A DNA stretch of 64,000 nucleotides, taken from Methylotenera oryzisoli. Lineage in GTDB: Bacteria > Pseudomonadota > Gammaproteobacteria > Burkholderiales > Methylophilaceae. Of the stretch, positions 26,749 through 35,900 are shown piece after piece (positions within the stretch are counted from its first letter, which is position 1; every line of letters starts with the position of its first letter). A model generated the notes under the pieces. The model made no database searches. It saw nothing but the letters and a program-made list of their open reading frames with translations, and was not told where the DNA came from. A program made the translations under genes and the position numbers. The DNA lies in the NCBI RefSeq assembly GCF_004661485.1, contig NZ_PQVH01000014.1:101989-165988 (forward strand), read 5' to 3'.

Positions 26749-27690
26749 TTACTTGTGCTGCTTCATTGCGCGTTGCTGGCGCTGCATGAGCTGCTTAGTT
26801 GCGTTTATCCCACGGAGCAACAGCATATGGTTACGCACAGCCACCTCAACCAACACCGCAATATTGCGCCCCGCAGCAATCGGAATGTGTACCTTGGTCA
26901 CCTTTAACCCAAGTACTTCTTCATGCTGCGTTTTAATACTTAGTCGGTCCAGCATCTGCAAAGTTTGCAGGTCTGCTTTTTCGAGCTGAATAATTAAATC
27001 CAGAGGCTTGGTCGGTTTAACTGCGTTATCACCAAACAATGCACGTATATTCAAAATACCCAAGCCGCGGACTTCCAGAAAGTCTTCCAACAGGGGTGGG
27101 CAACGCCCTTCAATGCGCTCAGGCGATATTCTGAAAAAGTCCACAATATCATCGGCAATCAAGCGGTGTCCGCGTGAAATGAGCTCTAATGCCAGCTCAC
27201 TCTTACCGATAGCGGCTTCGCCTTTTAGTAGCACGCCAAAACCCTGCACCTCCATAAACACGCCATGCACGCTGATAGTTTCAGCCATCGCCTGCGCCAA
27301 GAAGTGGCTCAATATATCCATGAGCTCAGGGCTACGTAAGGTAGAGGTAAATAATGGAACGTTATGAAGATTGGCTGCTGCCAATAATATATCAAGTACT
27401 TTTTCCCCGTTAGCAACAATGACAGCAGCTAGGTCGGTAGAAAATAAATTATTAATTGCACGCTCTGCATCAGCAGTGGGCAAATTGGAGATATAGTCCA
27501 TCTCGGCACAGCCTAACACCTGCACTCGATTAGGATGTACAAAGTTAAGATGGCCTATTAGCGCCAGGGATGGTTTAGTAACTGTTTCGCTGGTGAGAGT
27601 ATTTGACCCGCCGTTGAGTCCTGCAACCCAACTTAACTTGAGTTTACGGCGGGTTTGTTTGAATAGCTCAGCGACGTTGAATTGAGCCAT
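26749..27690 (-). CDS. hprK: HPr kinase/phosphorylase
   Basis: Phosphorylates and dephosphorylates Ser46 of HPr in response to metabolites. Length 313. The C-terminal catalytic domain has His142 in VHGVF, the P-loop GEAAIGKS (157-164), HRLIADDIVDF and the signature EVRGLGILNIRALFG. The N-terminal domain is the usual alpha/beta regulatory part. It lies 36 bases after hpf and 39 before rapZ. Confidence 0.96.
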   Translation of the reverse strand: MAQFNVAELFKQTRRKLKLSWVAGLNGGSNTLTSETVTKPSLALIGHLNFVHPNRVQVLGCAEMDYISNLPTADAERAINNLFSTDLAAVIVANGEKVLDILLAAANLHNVPLFTSTLRSPELMDILSHFLAQAMAETISVHGVFMEVQGFGVLLKGEAAIGKSELALELISRGHRLIADDIVDFFRISPERIEGRCPPLLEDFLEVRGLGILNIRALFGDNAVKPTKPLDLIIQLEKADLQTLQMLDRLSIKTQHEEVLGLKVTKVHIPIAAGRNIAVLVEVAVRNHMLLLRGINATKQLMQRQQRAMKQHK

Positions 27691-27726
27691 ATTTAAGGTA
27701 ACAAAAAGAATTAAATACTAAAAAAC

Positions 27727-28053
27727 TCAGTCAATGTTTTGATGCTTAACTGCACCATTCGCTTTGTGATGATTCGTATTTTTCTCTTTATGTTTCACCA
27801 CTTGACGGTCCAGCTTGTCGGTCAACATATCGATTGCACTATACATATTTTCATCTTGGCATTCTGCGTGTAAATCATTACCAGGCACATGCAGTGTAGC
27901 TTCAACCTTTTGAGCCAGCTTTTCGACACTCATGGTCACCTTGACATCGATCACATGATCAAAGTGATTGCTGATTTTAGTTAATTTACTGGTGACATAG
28001 TCACGTAAAGCGGGCGTAATTTCTAAATGATGACCTGTTAATTGTAAATTCAT
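27727..28053 (-). CDS. hpf: Ribosome hibernation promoting factor
   Basis: Binds the small ribosomal subunit in slow growth and favours inactive ribosome dimers. Length 108, the short form. The start MNLQLTGHHLEITPALRDYV and the core HVIDVKVTMSVEKLAQKVEATLHVPG, ECQDENMYSAIDMLTDKLDRQV are typical. The Lys/His-rich tail is not conserved. It follows rpoN after a 145-base gap, where it may have its own promoter. Confidence 0.95.
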   Translation of the reverse strand: MNLQLTGHHLEITPALRDYVTSKLTKISNHFDHVIDVKVTMSVEKLAQKVEATLHVPGNDLHAECQDENMYSAIDMLTDKLDRQVVKHKEKNTNHHKANGAVKHQNID

Positions 28054-28198
28054 GACTTGCTCCTTTTGAAAATATTCCGCAAATATTAATTGTCAGAGAT
28101 TCGTGATTAAGACTTACAGAACAATTTCAGTTTACAACTTTTCACTGGGTCTGTGGCAAGGAATTCAACAATTTTTTAAAGAGATTTCAACAATCAAC

Positions 28199-29776
28199 TT
28201 ATAAGGATTTTCTTAAGCTTGCCGGCGCAATGTTCATAGACTCACGATACTTCGCAATCGTGCGCCGCGCGACCACAATCCCCTGTTTTGCTAGCAAATC
28301 GGTAATCTGATTATCGGAGTAAGGCTTCCTTGGGTTTTCTTGATCCACCAACTGCTTAATCAAGGCGCGGATTGCGGTTGCCGAACAGGTGCCGCCAGCA
28401 TCGGTTGCTACCGAGCTGCCAAAAAAGTATTTCAGCTCAAAAATACCGCGCGGTGTCAGCATGTATTTATTGGTCGTCACTCGCGAAATGGTCGACTCGT
28501 GCAAATCAAGTTCATCCGCAATCTCCCTTAACACCAGTGGGCGCATGGCAACCTCACCGTACTCCAGGAAATTACGCTGCCTGTCTACAATCGCCTGCGA
28601 TACACGCAAAATCGTAGAAAAGCGCTGCTGAATATTTTTAATCATCCACTTGGCTTCTTGCATCTGACTTTGCAGGTACTGACTAGAGCTATCACGATTA
28701 CGCTTCAAAATGCCAGCATAAAGCTGATTGATTTTCAGTTTAGGAATCACGCTGTCATTTAAACTTGCAATCCAGATACCCTTTACTTTTTTGACAATCA
28801 CTTCATGCTGTATGTAGTGCTCTGAACCAATATGGCTAAAAGCGCTGCCAGGACGCGGGTTTAAGCTGGTGATTAACTGCTGCACTTGCTTTAAAGTTGC
28901 GTCGTCACAGCCCAGTTCTTTACGCAGCTTCACAAAATCACGCGAGGCCAACACTGGCAGGTAGTGCTTTGCGACCAGACTAGCTAACGCCAGATGCGGT
29001 GTATATTCGGGCAATACATCTAGTTGCAGCAGCAAACTCTCGCTCAAACTGCGGGCGCCTACCCCGGGCGGATCTAAATGCTGAACATGACGCAGTGCCG
29101 TTTGCAATTCAATCGCATCAATTTCCAGCTCTTCAGGCATCAGCTCAGCAATTTCTTCTAACGACTGCTCTAAATAGCCATCATCATTGATGCTATCTAC
29201 CAACATTAGCACTAGCGACTGATCACGCTCTGACAACGGCATCAGCTTTAGCTGAGAGAGCAAGTGCTCACGCAAGCTTGTTTGCAGGGTTTCTTGCGGC
29301 TTGAAGTCACTGTCATCATCTGCCGGCATGGTATTTTCATCCCAGCGACTGCCATTTGAAAACTCATCAAACTCATCATTAAATTCAGCCGAGAATGTAT
29401 CCGCATACTCGGTAGTCGGCACCTCAAACTCCGCTGATTCGGAGGCATCAGTAACACTAGACATGCCAGACTCCGAGCCACTGAACTCACCCACAGATTC
29501 TACATACTCAACATCAAAGCTTTCTGCATCTTGTTTGGCCTCACCAGCCTCAAGGCTGGAAGGCGACAAGTCAGTCCCATCGACCACAGGCTCAACAGCG
29601 TTGCCGTATTCATCTTCAGTATCATCCCCCCTCTCCAGCAAAGGATTGGTCTGCATCAACACGTCGATTTCTTGATTCAACTCCAGCGTGGAAAGCTGCA
29701 ATAGGCGAATAGCCTGCTGCAACTGCGGAGTCAGTGATAGATTCTGTGAGAACTTTAGCTGTAAACCTTGCTTCAT
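28199..29776 (-). CDS. rpoN: RNA polymerase sigma-54 factor
   Basis: Alternative sigma factor that recognises -24/-12 promoters and needs ATP-driven activators. Length 525. Region I starts [27 protein letters not shown]; an acidic region II spans about 50-165. The core-binding domain follows, and near the C-terminus lie the helix-turn-helix [12 protein letters not shown] and the RpoN box [10 protein letters not shown]. It overlaps lptB by four bases. The window holds at least one convincing target (glnA). Confidence 0.97.
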   Translation of the reverse strand: MKQGLQLKFSQNLSLTPQLQQAIRLLQLSTLELNQEIDVLMQTNPLLERGDDTEDEYGNAVEPVVDGTDLSPSSLEAGEAKQDAESFDVEYVESVGEFSGSESGMSSVTDASESAEFEVPTTEYADTFSAEFNDEFDEFSNGSRWDENTMPADDDSDFKPQETLQTSLREHLLSQLKLMPLSERDQSLVLMLVDSINDDGYLEQSLEEIAELMPEELEIDAIELQTALRHVQHLDPPGVGARSLSESLLLQLDVLPEYTPHLALASLVAKHYLPVLASRDFVKLRKELGCDDATLKQVQQLITSLNPRPGSAFSHIGSEHYIQHEVIVKKVKGIWIASLNDSVIPKLKINQLYAGILKRNRDSSSQYLQSQMQEAKWMIKNIQQRFSTILRVSQAIVDRQRNFLEYGEVAMRPLVLREIADELDLHESTISRVTTNKYMLTPRGIFELKYFFGSSVATDAGGTCSATAIRALIKQLVDQENPRKPYSDNQITDLLAKQGIVVARRTIAKYRESMNIAPASLRKSL

Positions 29777-30495
29777 AGGCGGAAATCTTTACCCAAATAC
29801 ACTTCACGTACACTTTCGTTTGCAACAATTTCAGCCGGCACACCCGAAGCAAACACATGCCCTTGGTTCACAATATAGGCTCGATCACAGATACCTAAGG
29901 TTTCACGAACGTTATGGTCAGTAATCAACACACCAATATTGCGGGCACTTAAAAAGCGGATAATTTGCTGAATATCAATTACGGCAATCGGGTCTATGCC
30001 GGCAAAAGGCTCATCTAACAGTATAAAACTGGGGTCCGATGCCAGACAGCGTGCAATTTCCACACGGCGGCGCTCACCGCCAGACAAACTCACGGCTGCG
30101 CTGTCGCGAATATGCGAAATGTGCAACTCTTCTAGCAAGGATTCCAAACGAGCGGACATTTCCTCCTCAGAGATATCCTGCAATTGCAAAATAGCCAAAA
30201 TATTTTCAGATACCGTTAGTTTACGGAAAATAGAGGCTTCCTGCGGCAAATAAGACAAACCCATTCTGGCACGCATATGAATCGGCATATGGCTTAAATC
30301 TGCGCCATCTAGGGCAATTTTTCCCGCGTCCAGCGCCACCAGCCCTACAATCATGTAAAAGCTGGTGGTTTTACCCGCGCCATTGGGGCCTAATAGGCCT
30401 ACGACCTCACCACTTTTAATCGTTAAAGAGATGTCCTGCACTACCGTGCGGGCACCGTAGGATTTACGCAAACTTTCTACAGTTAATTCGCTCAT
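29773..30495 (-). CDS. lptB: LPS export ABC transporter ATPase
   Basis: Powers lipopolysaccharide extraction from the inner membrane with LptFG and LptC. Length 240. Walker [10 protein letters not shown] (36-44), Q-loop YLPQE, signature LSGGERRR, Walker B FILLDEP and the switch His in LITDHNVRE are all intact. It sits between lptA and rpoN, the standard order. Confidence 0.97.
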   Translation of the reverse strand: MSELTVESLRKSYGARTVVQDISLTIKSGEVVGLLGPNGAGKTTSFYMIVGLVALDAGKIALDGADLSHMPIHMRARMGLSYLPQEASIFRKLTVSENILAILQLQDISEEEMSARLESLLEELHISHIRDSAAVSLSGGERRRVEIARCLASDPSFILLDEPFAGIDPIAVIDIQQIIRFLSARNIGVLITDHNVRETLGICDRAYIVNQGHVFASGVPAEIVANESVREVYLGKDFRL

Positions 30496-30534
30496 CGTTG
30501 TTCACTTATCATGCAGTTATCGTCGTTTCAAAAA

Positions 30535-31221
30535 TTATTGAGCGCTGGCAGCATTTTTGCTGACTTCCAAGGTACGGCTGAATCTTGCGTCTTTTACTGT
30601 AGGGATCGGGCCATTGCTGCTAGAACTCTCTGGTTTAGCCTTAGTGGCAGGCTCCACCGGCTTAACTTCTACTGGCGCTTTTTTGTTTTTAGGCTGAATC
30701 ACTGCTCGCACACGGCCGGAGCCCGGTGTTGCAGACTGTGAATTACCACCTATCACCTCTGCATATTCGGCATTCGCATCGTACATAATGTAATCGCCAT
30801 GCACTACATCCTCGCCACGCTTCACCCAAGCTTTGGTGTAGAGCTGCACTTTATCCATACGCCCATCATATTCAATGCGTTGCGCGCTACCCTGTATGTA
30901 CTCACTCTTGCCTTCAAGCTTCTGCTTAAAGGTGGTAGGGTTGCCAAGAGAGGTGCTGTGCTGAAAACCTTCTTTGTCTTCACGCACCACCAATTTATCT
31001 GCATGTATCTCCAATGTGCCCTGGGTAAGAATCACATTACCGCTGTAAGTGCTGATTTGTTTTGCATCATCGACCTTCATCGTATCCGCTTCCAAATCAA
31101 TTGGTTTATCGCGATCTGCCGCTTCTGCCCAAGCGCGTCCGGCTACACCCATCAACAAGCACCCACACAATAGGAGAGTCGAGAATGTACTGGTGTTAAT
31201 CATAAAAAGCTGCCTATTCAT
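30535..31221 (-). CDS. lptA: LPS transport periplasmic protein LptA
   Basis: Periplasmic bridge protein carrying lipopolysaccharide from LptC to LptD. The frame is open further upstream, but the ATG at 31221 (MNRQLFMINTSTF) starts a good signal peptide ending near AGRAWA, and overlaps the lptC stop by eight bases; it gives 228 residues. The OstA/LptA beta-jellyroll is marked by KPIDLEADTMKVDDAKQIS and SGNVILTQGTLEIHADKL. The C-terminal tail is rich in Pro and Lys and not conserved. Confidence 0.93.
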   Translation of the reverse strand: MNRQLFMINTSTFSTLLLCGCLLMGVAGRAWAEAADRDKPIDLEADTMKVDDAKQISTYSGNVILTQGTLEIHADKLVVREDKEGFQHSTSLGNPTTFKQKLEGKSEYIQGSAQRIEYDGRMDKVQLYTKAWVKRGEDVVHGDYIMYDANAEYAEVIGGNSQSATPGSGRVRAVIQPKNKKAPVEVKPVEPATKAKPESSSSNGPIPTVKDARFSRTLEVSKNAASAQ

Positions 31222-31921
31222 AGCGTCTCCGAATGCGCGCATGGTTATTTGGTTTATCTTGCTGAGCCCCCACCACTGGCTTCTTAGCCTTAGGCGGGGC
31301 GTCATTTTTGGTGTCTGGTATCACTGCTTTTTTTGCTTTTGCTTTGGGTGGCTCGTAATGTGCTCGCACCTTATGTAGCAAAGTGACCGTTTGTTGCTTT
31401 TGTTCATAAATCATCCCCGTCGCGTGCACCACCGTGCCGGGCGCCTGTTTAATCACCACAGGCCTATCTGTTGTTGCATACTCTTCATTAGGTAAAATTT
31501 TGAGCGCGTCTGTTTCTATCGTCATGACGCCCTTTTCACCAAAAGCCTCCCGCAACACCAGCACATTACCCAATACATCAACCTCCTCACCATCACTGGA
31601 GACATTGCCAGTATCTCCCTCTAACTTGGTGTAAGGCTTATCCTTCGCAAACCGGGTAAAACGCGGCTTAATCAAATCTGTGGAGTCCTGATCAGGAAAG
31701 TGCTTCATTTCCTCCGCGGCCAATTTATAACGCAGCGCGCCATTCACATCGGTTTGCGTAGTCACGAAATTATGCATGATGTAATCGGGATCATGACGAC
31801 TACTACCATCCAACTTAGGTGCCAACGGCTGCACCGCCTTATTAATCCAGAACGTCAGCAAAGCTAACAATAGTAGCAGCACCAATGGAAAAACAATTGC
31901 TGATTTTGTACCTAGCTGCAT
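31214..31921 (-). CDS. lptC: LPS export protein LptC
   Basis: Inner-membrane anchored partner of LptBFG that hands lipopolysaccharide to LptA. Length 235, longer than the roughly 190 residues usual, because of a Lys/Pro/Ala-rich tail after about residue 195. One membrane segment (about 8-27, FPLVLLLLLALLTFWINKAV) is followed by the jellyroll with MHNFVTTQTDVNGALRYKLAAE. It lies between kdsC and lptA. Confidence 0.92.
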   Translation of the reverse strand: MQLGTKSAIVFPLVLLLLLALLTFWINKAVQPLAPKLDGSSRHDPDYIMHNFVTTQTDVNGALRYKLAAEEMKHFPDQDSTDLIKPRFTRFAKDKPYTKLEGDTGNVSSDGEEVDVLGNVLVLREAFGEKGVMTIETDALKILPNEEYATTDRPVVIKQAPGTVVHATGMIYEQKQQTVTLLHKVRAHYEPPKAKAKKAVIPDTKNDAPPKAKKPVVGAQQDKPNNHARIRRRYE

Positions 31922-31989
31922 ACTTAAATACCCGTGCTTTTCATAGCAGATTGCATTAACCGTTTATCCATGCCGGTAGCGTTTTTCAC

Positions 31990-32550
31990 TTAGTTCGCAA
32001 TGCTAGCTTGTGTTAAAAACTGCGCCATTTGCCCGTCAAATGTGTCTTGCGCCTGCATAATCAACTCACAGACCTCACGCACAGCACCGCGCCCACCTTT
32101 TTTATAGGTGACATAGTGCGCGTGCTTAAGCAACAAATCAGGAGAGTCTGGCACTGCAATCGCCAAACCGCAACGCAGCATTGGCGGCAAATCAACCACA
32201 TCATCCCCCATAAAAGCACACTGCTCCGGGGCCAAACCAGTTCGTTTCATTAAATCCTGCAAGGCAGCCAGCTTATCTTCCGCGCCTTGGTAAAAATGTA
32301 CAACGCCCGTACTTTCTGCGCGCTTCCTTACTACTTCAGAAGTGCGCCCGGTAATGATTGCCACGTTAACACCGGTTGCTTTCAATAGCTTCATTCCTAA
32401 GCCGTCGTGTGCATGAAACGTCTTATACTCCTGACCATCATCACCTATCGTCAAACCGCCGTCTGTCATCACACCATCGACATCCAGCACCAGCAAGCGA
32501 ATGTTCTTCAGGCGCTGTGTAAGCTCTAAACTATTTTCTGCGCCGCTCAT
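31990..32550 (-). CDS. kdsC: 3-deoxy-D-manno-octulosonate 8-phosphate phosphatase
   Basis: Removes phosphate from Kdo 8-phosphate in lipopolysaccharide core synthesis. Length 186, a cap-less HAD enzyme that works as a tetramer. Motif I VLDVDGVMTDG supplies Asp23 and Asp25; motif II is AIITGRTSEVV and motif IV MGDDVVDLPPM. Its start directly abuts the kdsD stop, so the two are translated together. Confidence 0.97.
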   Translation of the reverse strand: MSGAENSLELTQRLKNIRLLVLDVDGVMTDGGLTIGDDGQEYKTFHAHDGLGMKLLKATGVNVAIITGRTSEVVRKRAESTGVVHFYQGAEDKLAALQDLMKRTGLAPEQCAFMGDDVVDLPPMLRCGLAIAVPDSPDLLLKHAHYVTYKKGGRGAVREVCELIMQAQDTFDGQMAQFLTQASIAN

Positions 32551-33576
32551 CTAAACCACCTTTGCCAATAAAAGGTCATGCATATTCAATGCCCCCACCA
32601 AATGCCCAGCAGCGTCTACAACCAGCAAGCCGTTAATTTTACGCTGCTCCATAATCTCAACCGCCGCAATCGCCAACTGATCTTGATGGATAGTACTAGG
32701 GTTAACATGCATCACATCCAAAATCTTGGCAGTCATCACGTTCACATTTTGTGCAAAGGCACGCCGCAAATCACCGTCGGTAAAAATACCGACTGGCTCA
32801 TGCTCAGCATTGACTACGGCCGTCAGCCCTAGCCCCTTGCGTGACATCTCGAGCAAAGCCTCAGCCAGGCTAGCATGTTCAGGCACATGTGGCACACCAT
32901 CTCCGGTACGCATCACATCACAGACATGCACCAGCAAACGACGCCCTAAACTGCCACCCGGATGCGACCTTGCAAAATCCTCGGCGGTAAAATCTCGTAA
33001 ATCCAGCACACACAGCGCTAAAGCATCACCCAGCGCCAGTGCCACTGTAGTGCTCGAAGTCGGCGCCAAACCTAAGGGGCAAGCCTCACGGCTAACATGC
33101 GCACTCAAATGAATATCTGCGGCCGTTGCCAAGCTGGAGGCGTCATTCCCGGTAATCGCAATAATGCTGGCACCTAAACGCTTTAAAGGTGGAACAATCG
33201 CCAGCACCTCGTCACTCTCTCCTGAGTTGGAGAGTGCAATCACCACATCACCCGCGGTAATCATGCCCAAATCCCCGTGACTAGCTTCCGCAGGATGCAT
33301 AAAAAAGGCTGGTGTTCCGGTACTTGCCAGTGTAGATGCTATTTTTCCGCCAATATGGCCAGATTTCCCCATGCCAGTAACGACCACACGTCCTTTACAC
33401 TGCAAAATCAAAGAAACAGCTTCACTGAAACGATGATCCAAACGTTGCGCCAACGCCTCTATCTCACTAGACTCTAGTTGCAAAATCTCTTTTGCCAAGG
33501 CGAGTGTCTGCGCTTGATCGCCTAATTGCGATTCGCTCAAGTCACTTGATTTTTTAATCTGCGTCGACGACACCAT
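32551..33576 (-). CDS. kdsD: Arabinose 5-phosphate isomerase
   Basis: Converts ribulose 5-phosphate to arabinose 5-phosphate, the first Kdo-specific step. Length 341. The N-terminal SIS domain shows VVTGMGKSGHIGGKIASTLASTGTPAFF and ALSNSGESDE; two CBS domains follow (about 220-275 and 285-340). The kdsDC-lptCAB-rpoN series runs from here without a visible terminator. Divergent from the antiporter gene. Confidence 0.97.
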   Translation of the reverse strand: MVSSTQIKKSSDLSESQLGDQAQTLALAKEILQLESSEIEALAQRLDHRFSEAVSLILQCKGRVVVTGMGKSGHIGGKIASTLASTGTPAFFMHPAEASHGDLGMITAGDVVIALSNSGESDEVLAIVPPLKRLGASIIAITGNDASSLATAADIHLSAHVSREACPLGLAPTSSTTVALALGDALALCVLDLRDFTAEDFARSHPGGSLGRRLLVHVCDVMRTGDGVPHVPEHASLAEALLEMSRKGLGLTAVVNAEHEPVGIFTDGDLRRAFAQNVNVMTAKILDVMHVNPSTIHQDQLAIAAVEIMEQRKINGLLVVDAAGHLVGALNMHDLLLAKVV

Positions 33577-33682
33577 AACTTTATCTACACTTAAATTTAA
33601 TCTACGCTTAATGCAGTTGATTGATCATTTTGTAACAATTAAAACCCGATTAAAAGTCTTAGGTAACTAGTATAAAAGGGAT

Positions 33683-33700
33683 TGCTTTGAGGATAAAGCA
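33683..33700 (+). promoter_or_regulatory. Inverted repeat, possible activator site
   Basis: TGCTTT-GAGGAT-AAAGCA is an 18-bp dyad centred about 80 bases upstream of the start expected from the sigma-54-like element at 33745-33761. This is the usual distance for an enhancer-binding protein, but the sequence does not match NtrC. Confidence 0.35.
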
Positions 33701-33744
33701 TAATGCATGACGAATATCAGAATATTGCCAAAAATAATCTATCT

Positions 33745-33761
33745 TGGGCATAGTTTTTGCT
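33745..33761 (+). promoter_or_regulatory. Candidate sigma-54 promoter of the CPA2 antiporter gene
   Basis: TGGGCAT-AGTTT-TTGCT carries GG (33747-33748) and GC (33759-33760) ten bases apart, GGCA at -24 and a full TTGCT at -12. It points to the gene at 33891 with a leader of about 120 bases. The rest of the 314-base gap (33577-33890) is AT-rich, with no gene seen. Confidence 0.5.
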
Positions 33762-33890
33762 AATGCTCAGCGCTTTTTACAAAAAATACGAAAAATCGAC
33801 TAAGATATTCCTAGTTTTGGATGTGCTTTGTGAAACAATAGATAATCGTAAGAATTTAATAATAAAAAATAGCCGCTAATAAAGACAATT

Positions 33891-35876
33891 ATGTCAGGTA
33901 CACTTCCATTAATTCTCATCCTGCTCATCAGCTCAGTTCTGGCTGTTGCGCTTTTTCGTAAGTTACAACTACCCGCCATGCTAGCCTACTTTTTGGTCGG
34001 CTTGGCGCTGGGGCCTCACACCTTTGGCGTCCTTCCCGACGATGAAGCCAGCCGCGAGTTCGCGGAGTTTGGCATCGTGTTTTTAATGTTTAGTATCGGC
34101 TTGGAATTCAGCCTGCCCCAACTGTACGCGATGCGCAGAAAAGTACTCGGACTTGGCGGCGCGCAGGTATTTATCACACTAGCTCTCACCATGTGCCTTG
34201 CAAAACTGGCCGGGGTGAACTGGGCGGCAGCATTTGTGATTGGCGCCGCGCTTACCATGTCTTCCACGGCGATTGTTTCAAAAATCTTAGCAGAGCGCAT
34301 AGACTTAAACTCAAGACATGGGCGCCTAAGCATTGGCGTACTGCTGTTTCAAGACATTATCGTAGTGCCTGTTTTAGTGCTAATACCGGCGCTGGGCGCC
34401 GCAAACGCCAACATTTTTGACGTACTGGGGCTGGCTACGTTAAAAGCGATAGGCATGCTGCTGTTTTTATTTACAGTTGGCAAATGGCTGGTAAACCCTT
34501 TATTCAATCTGGTAGCTAGCCAACGCTCACGCGAGTTATTTGTCATGAATGTGTTGATGGTAACGTTGCTTGTTGCCTTTGCCACCAAGACTGCAGGCTT
34601 GTCTTACGCTTTGGGTGCTTTTGTTGCCGGCATGCTGATTTCTGAAACCAAATACCGCTATCAGGTTGAGTCTGACATCGCCCCTTTCCGCGACATTCTG
34701 CTGGGCTTATTTTTCATCAGCGTCGGCATGCTGCTTAATATTACAGAAATCGTCAATAACATCGGCATCATTATGCTGACGCTATTTGGGTTTATTCTGT
34801 TAAAAGCCATCATCGTGACAGCCGTCGTGCGCTTCGTGAAATATGAAATCGGCGTTGCTATACGTACCGGTATCATTCTGGCGCAAGCAGGTGAGTTCGG
34901 TTTTGTAATTTTGGCACTAGGCGCAGAACAAAAGTTGATTGCAGGCCCCACCTTGCAAGTGGTACTAGCTGCAGCGCTACTTTCCATGGTGATTGCACCG
35001 TTCCTGATTCAATATAACGGCCGCATCGCCAGACGCTTAGCCCGCAGTTACACCCGCAATAGCAGCCAAATCATCGAAGAAATAGATGAAGGCAGCAAGC
35101 ACTTGCATAATCACGTAGTCATTTGCGGTTATGGCCGTAGCGGACAGTATCTTGGCCGCTTCCTGAAAGAGGAAAACATCCCCTACGTTGCGTTGGATAT
35201 TGACCCATCTAGGGTGCTGGAGGCCTCAGCAGCGGGCGAGAATGTCATGTTTGGTGACGCAGCCAGACGTGTGGTACTGGAAGCGGCCGGTGCCGGTAGA
35301 GCCAAAGCGCTGATTATCAGTTATGCCGACAATCGCGCTGCCATGAAGATTCTGCATATCGCACAGGAAAGCTACCCGCAATTACCAGTCATCGTACGTA
35401 CCGTAGATGATGCCAATATGGAGGCATTGCGTGAAGCCGGTGCCACTGAGGTCGTACCGGAGATTCTGGAAGGCAGCTTGATGCTAGCATCGCATGCATT
35501 AATGCTGCTTGGCGTACCACTCAACCGTGTAGTGAAGCGCATCAGAATCTTTCGTGAAGAACGCTACAGCATGTTTAAAGGCTACTTCCGCGGCATTTCC
35601 GATGCAGAGAATGAGGAAATTGCCAAACAAGAAGTGCGGCTGCACTCGGTCATTATCACAACTGGCGCTTATGCTATCGGCCGCTGCCTCAACGATATGC
35701 AACTCGACAGCTTTGACGTCATCATTAAAAACATTCGCCGCCCACACGCCAACAGCGCACATATGACTAACGAAAGCCTGCTTGCTGAAGGCGATGTAGT
35801 AGTATTGCTCGGCCAGCCAGCAGGCTTGGCAAATGCAGAAAACGCGCTATTAATGGGGCGCGTGGCAAATAAATAA
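33891..35876 (+). CDS. CPA2 family monovalent cation/proton antiporter (KefB-like)
   Basis: Inner-membrane K+ or Na+/H+ exchanger with a regulatory nucleotide-binding domain. Length 661. About twelve membrane segments span residues 3-375, including GLALGPHTFG, EFGIVFLMFSIGLEF and the QDIIVVPVLV segment with the conserved Asp. A TrkA-N Rossmann domain follows from about 400 (HVVICGYGRSGQYLG), then a TrkA-C domain to about 655. Ion choice cannot be read directly; a glutathione-gated Kef role is possible but unproven. Confidence 0.9.
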   Translation: MSGTLPLILILLISSVLAVALFRKLQLPAMLAYFLVGLALGPHTFGVLPDDEASREFAEFGIVFLMFSIGLEFSLPQLYAMRRKVLGLGGAQVFITLALTMCLAKLAGVNWAAAFVIGAALTMSSTAIVSKILAERIDLNSRHGRLSIGVLLFQDIIVVPVLVLIPALGAANANIFDVLGLATLKAIGMLLFLFTVGKWLVNPLFNLVASQRSRELFVMNVLMVTLLVAFATKTAGLSYALGAFVAGMLISETKYRYQVESDIAPFRDILLGLFFISVGMLLNITEIVNNIGIIMLTLFGFILLKAIIVTAVVRFVKYEIGVAIRTGIILAQAGEFGFVILALGAEQKLIAGPTLQVVLAAALLSMVIAPFLIQYNGRIARRLARSYTRNSSQIIEEIDEGSKHLHNHVVICGYGRSGQYLGRFLKEENIPYVALDIDPSRVLEASAAGENVMFGDAARRVVLEAAGAGRAKALIISYADNRAAMKILHIAQESYPQLPVIVRTVDDANMEALREAGATEVVPEILEGSLMLASHALMLLGVPLNRVVKRIRIFREERYSMFKGYFRGISDAENEEIAKQEVRLHSVIITTGAYAIGRCLNDMQLDSFDVIIKNIRRPHANSAHMTNESLLAEGDVVVLLGQPAGLANAENALLMGRVANK

Positions 35877-35900
35877 ACGTTTAAATGACTTGAGTATCTA

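Noticed and set aside
31222..31305. Longer lptA frame starting 28 codons upstream
   Set aside because: It would lie inside lptC and would lack a signal peptide at its N-terminus; the ATG at 31221 gives a proper one.
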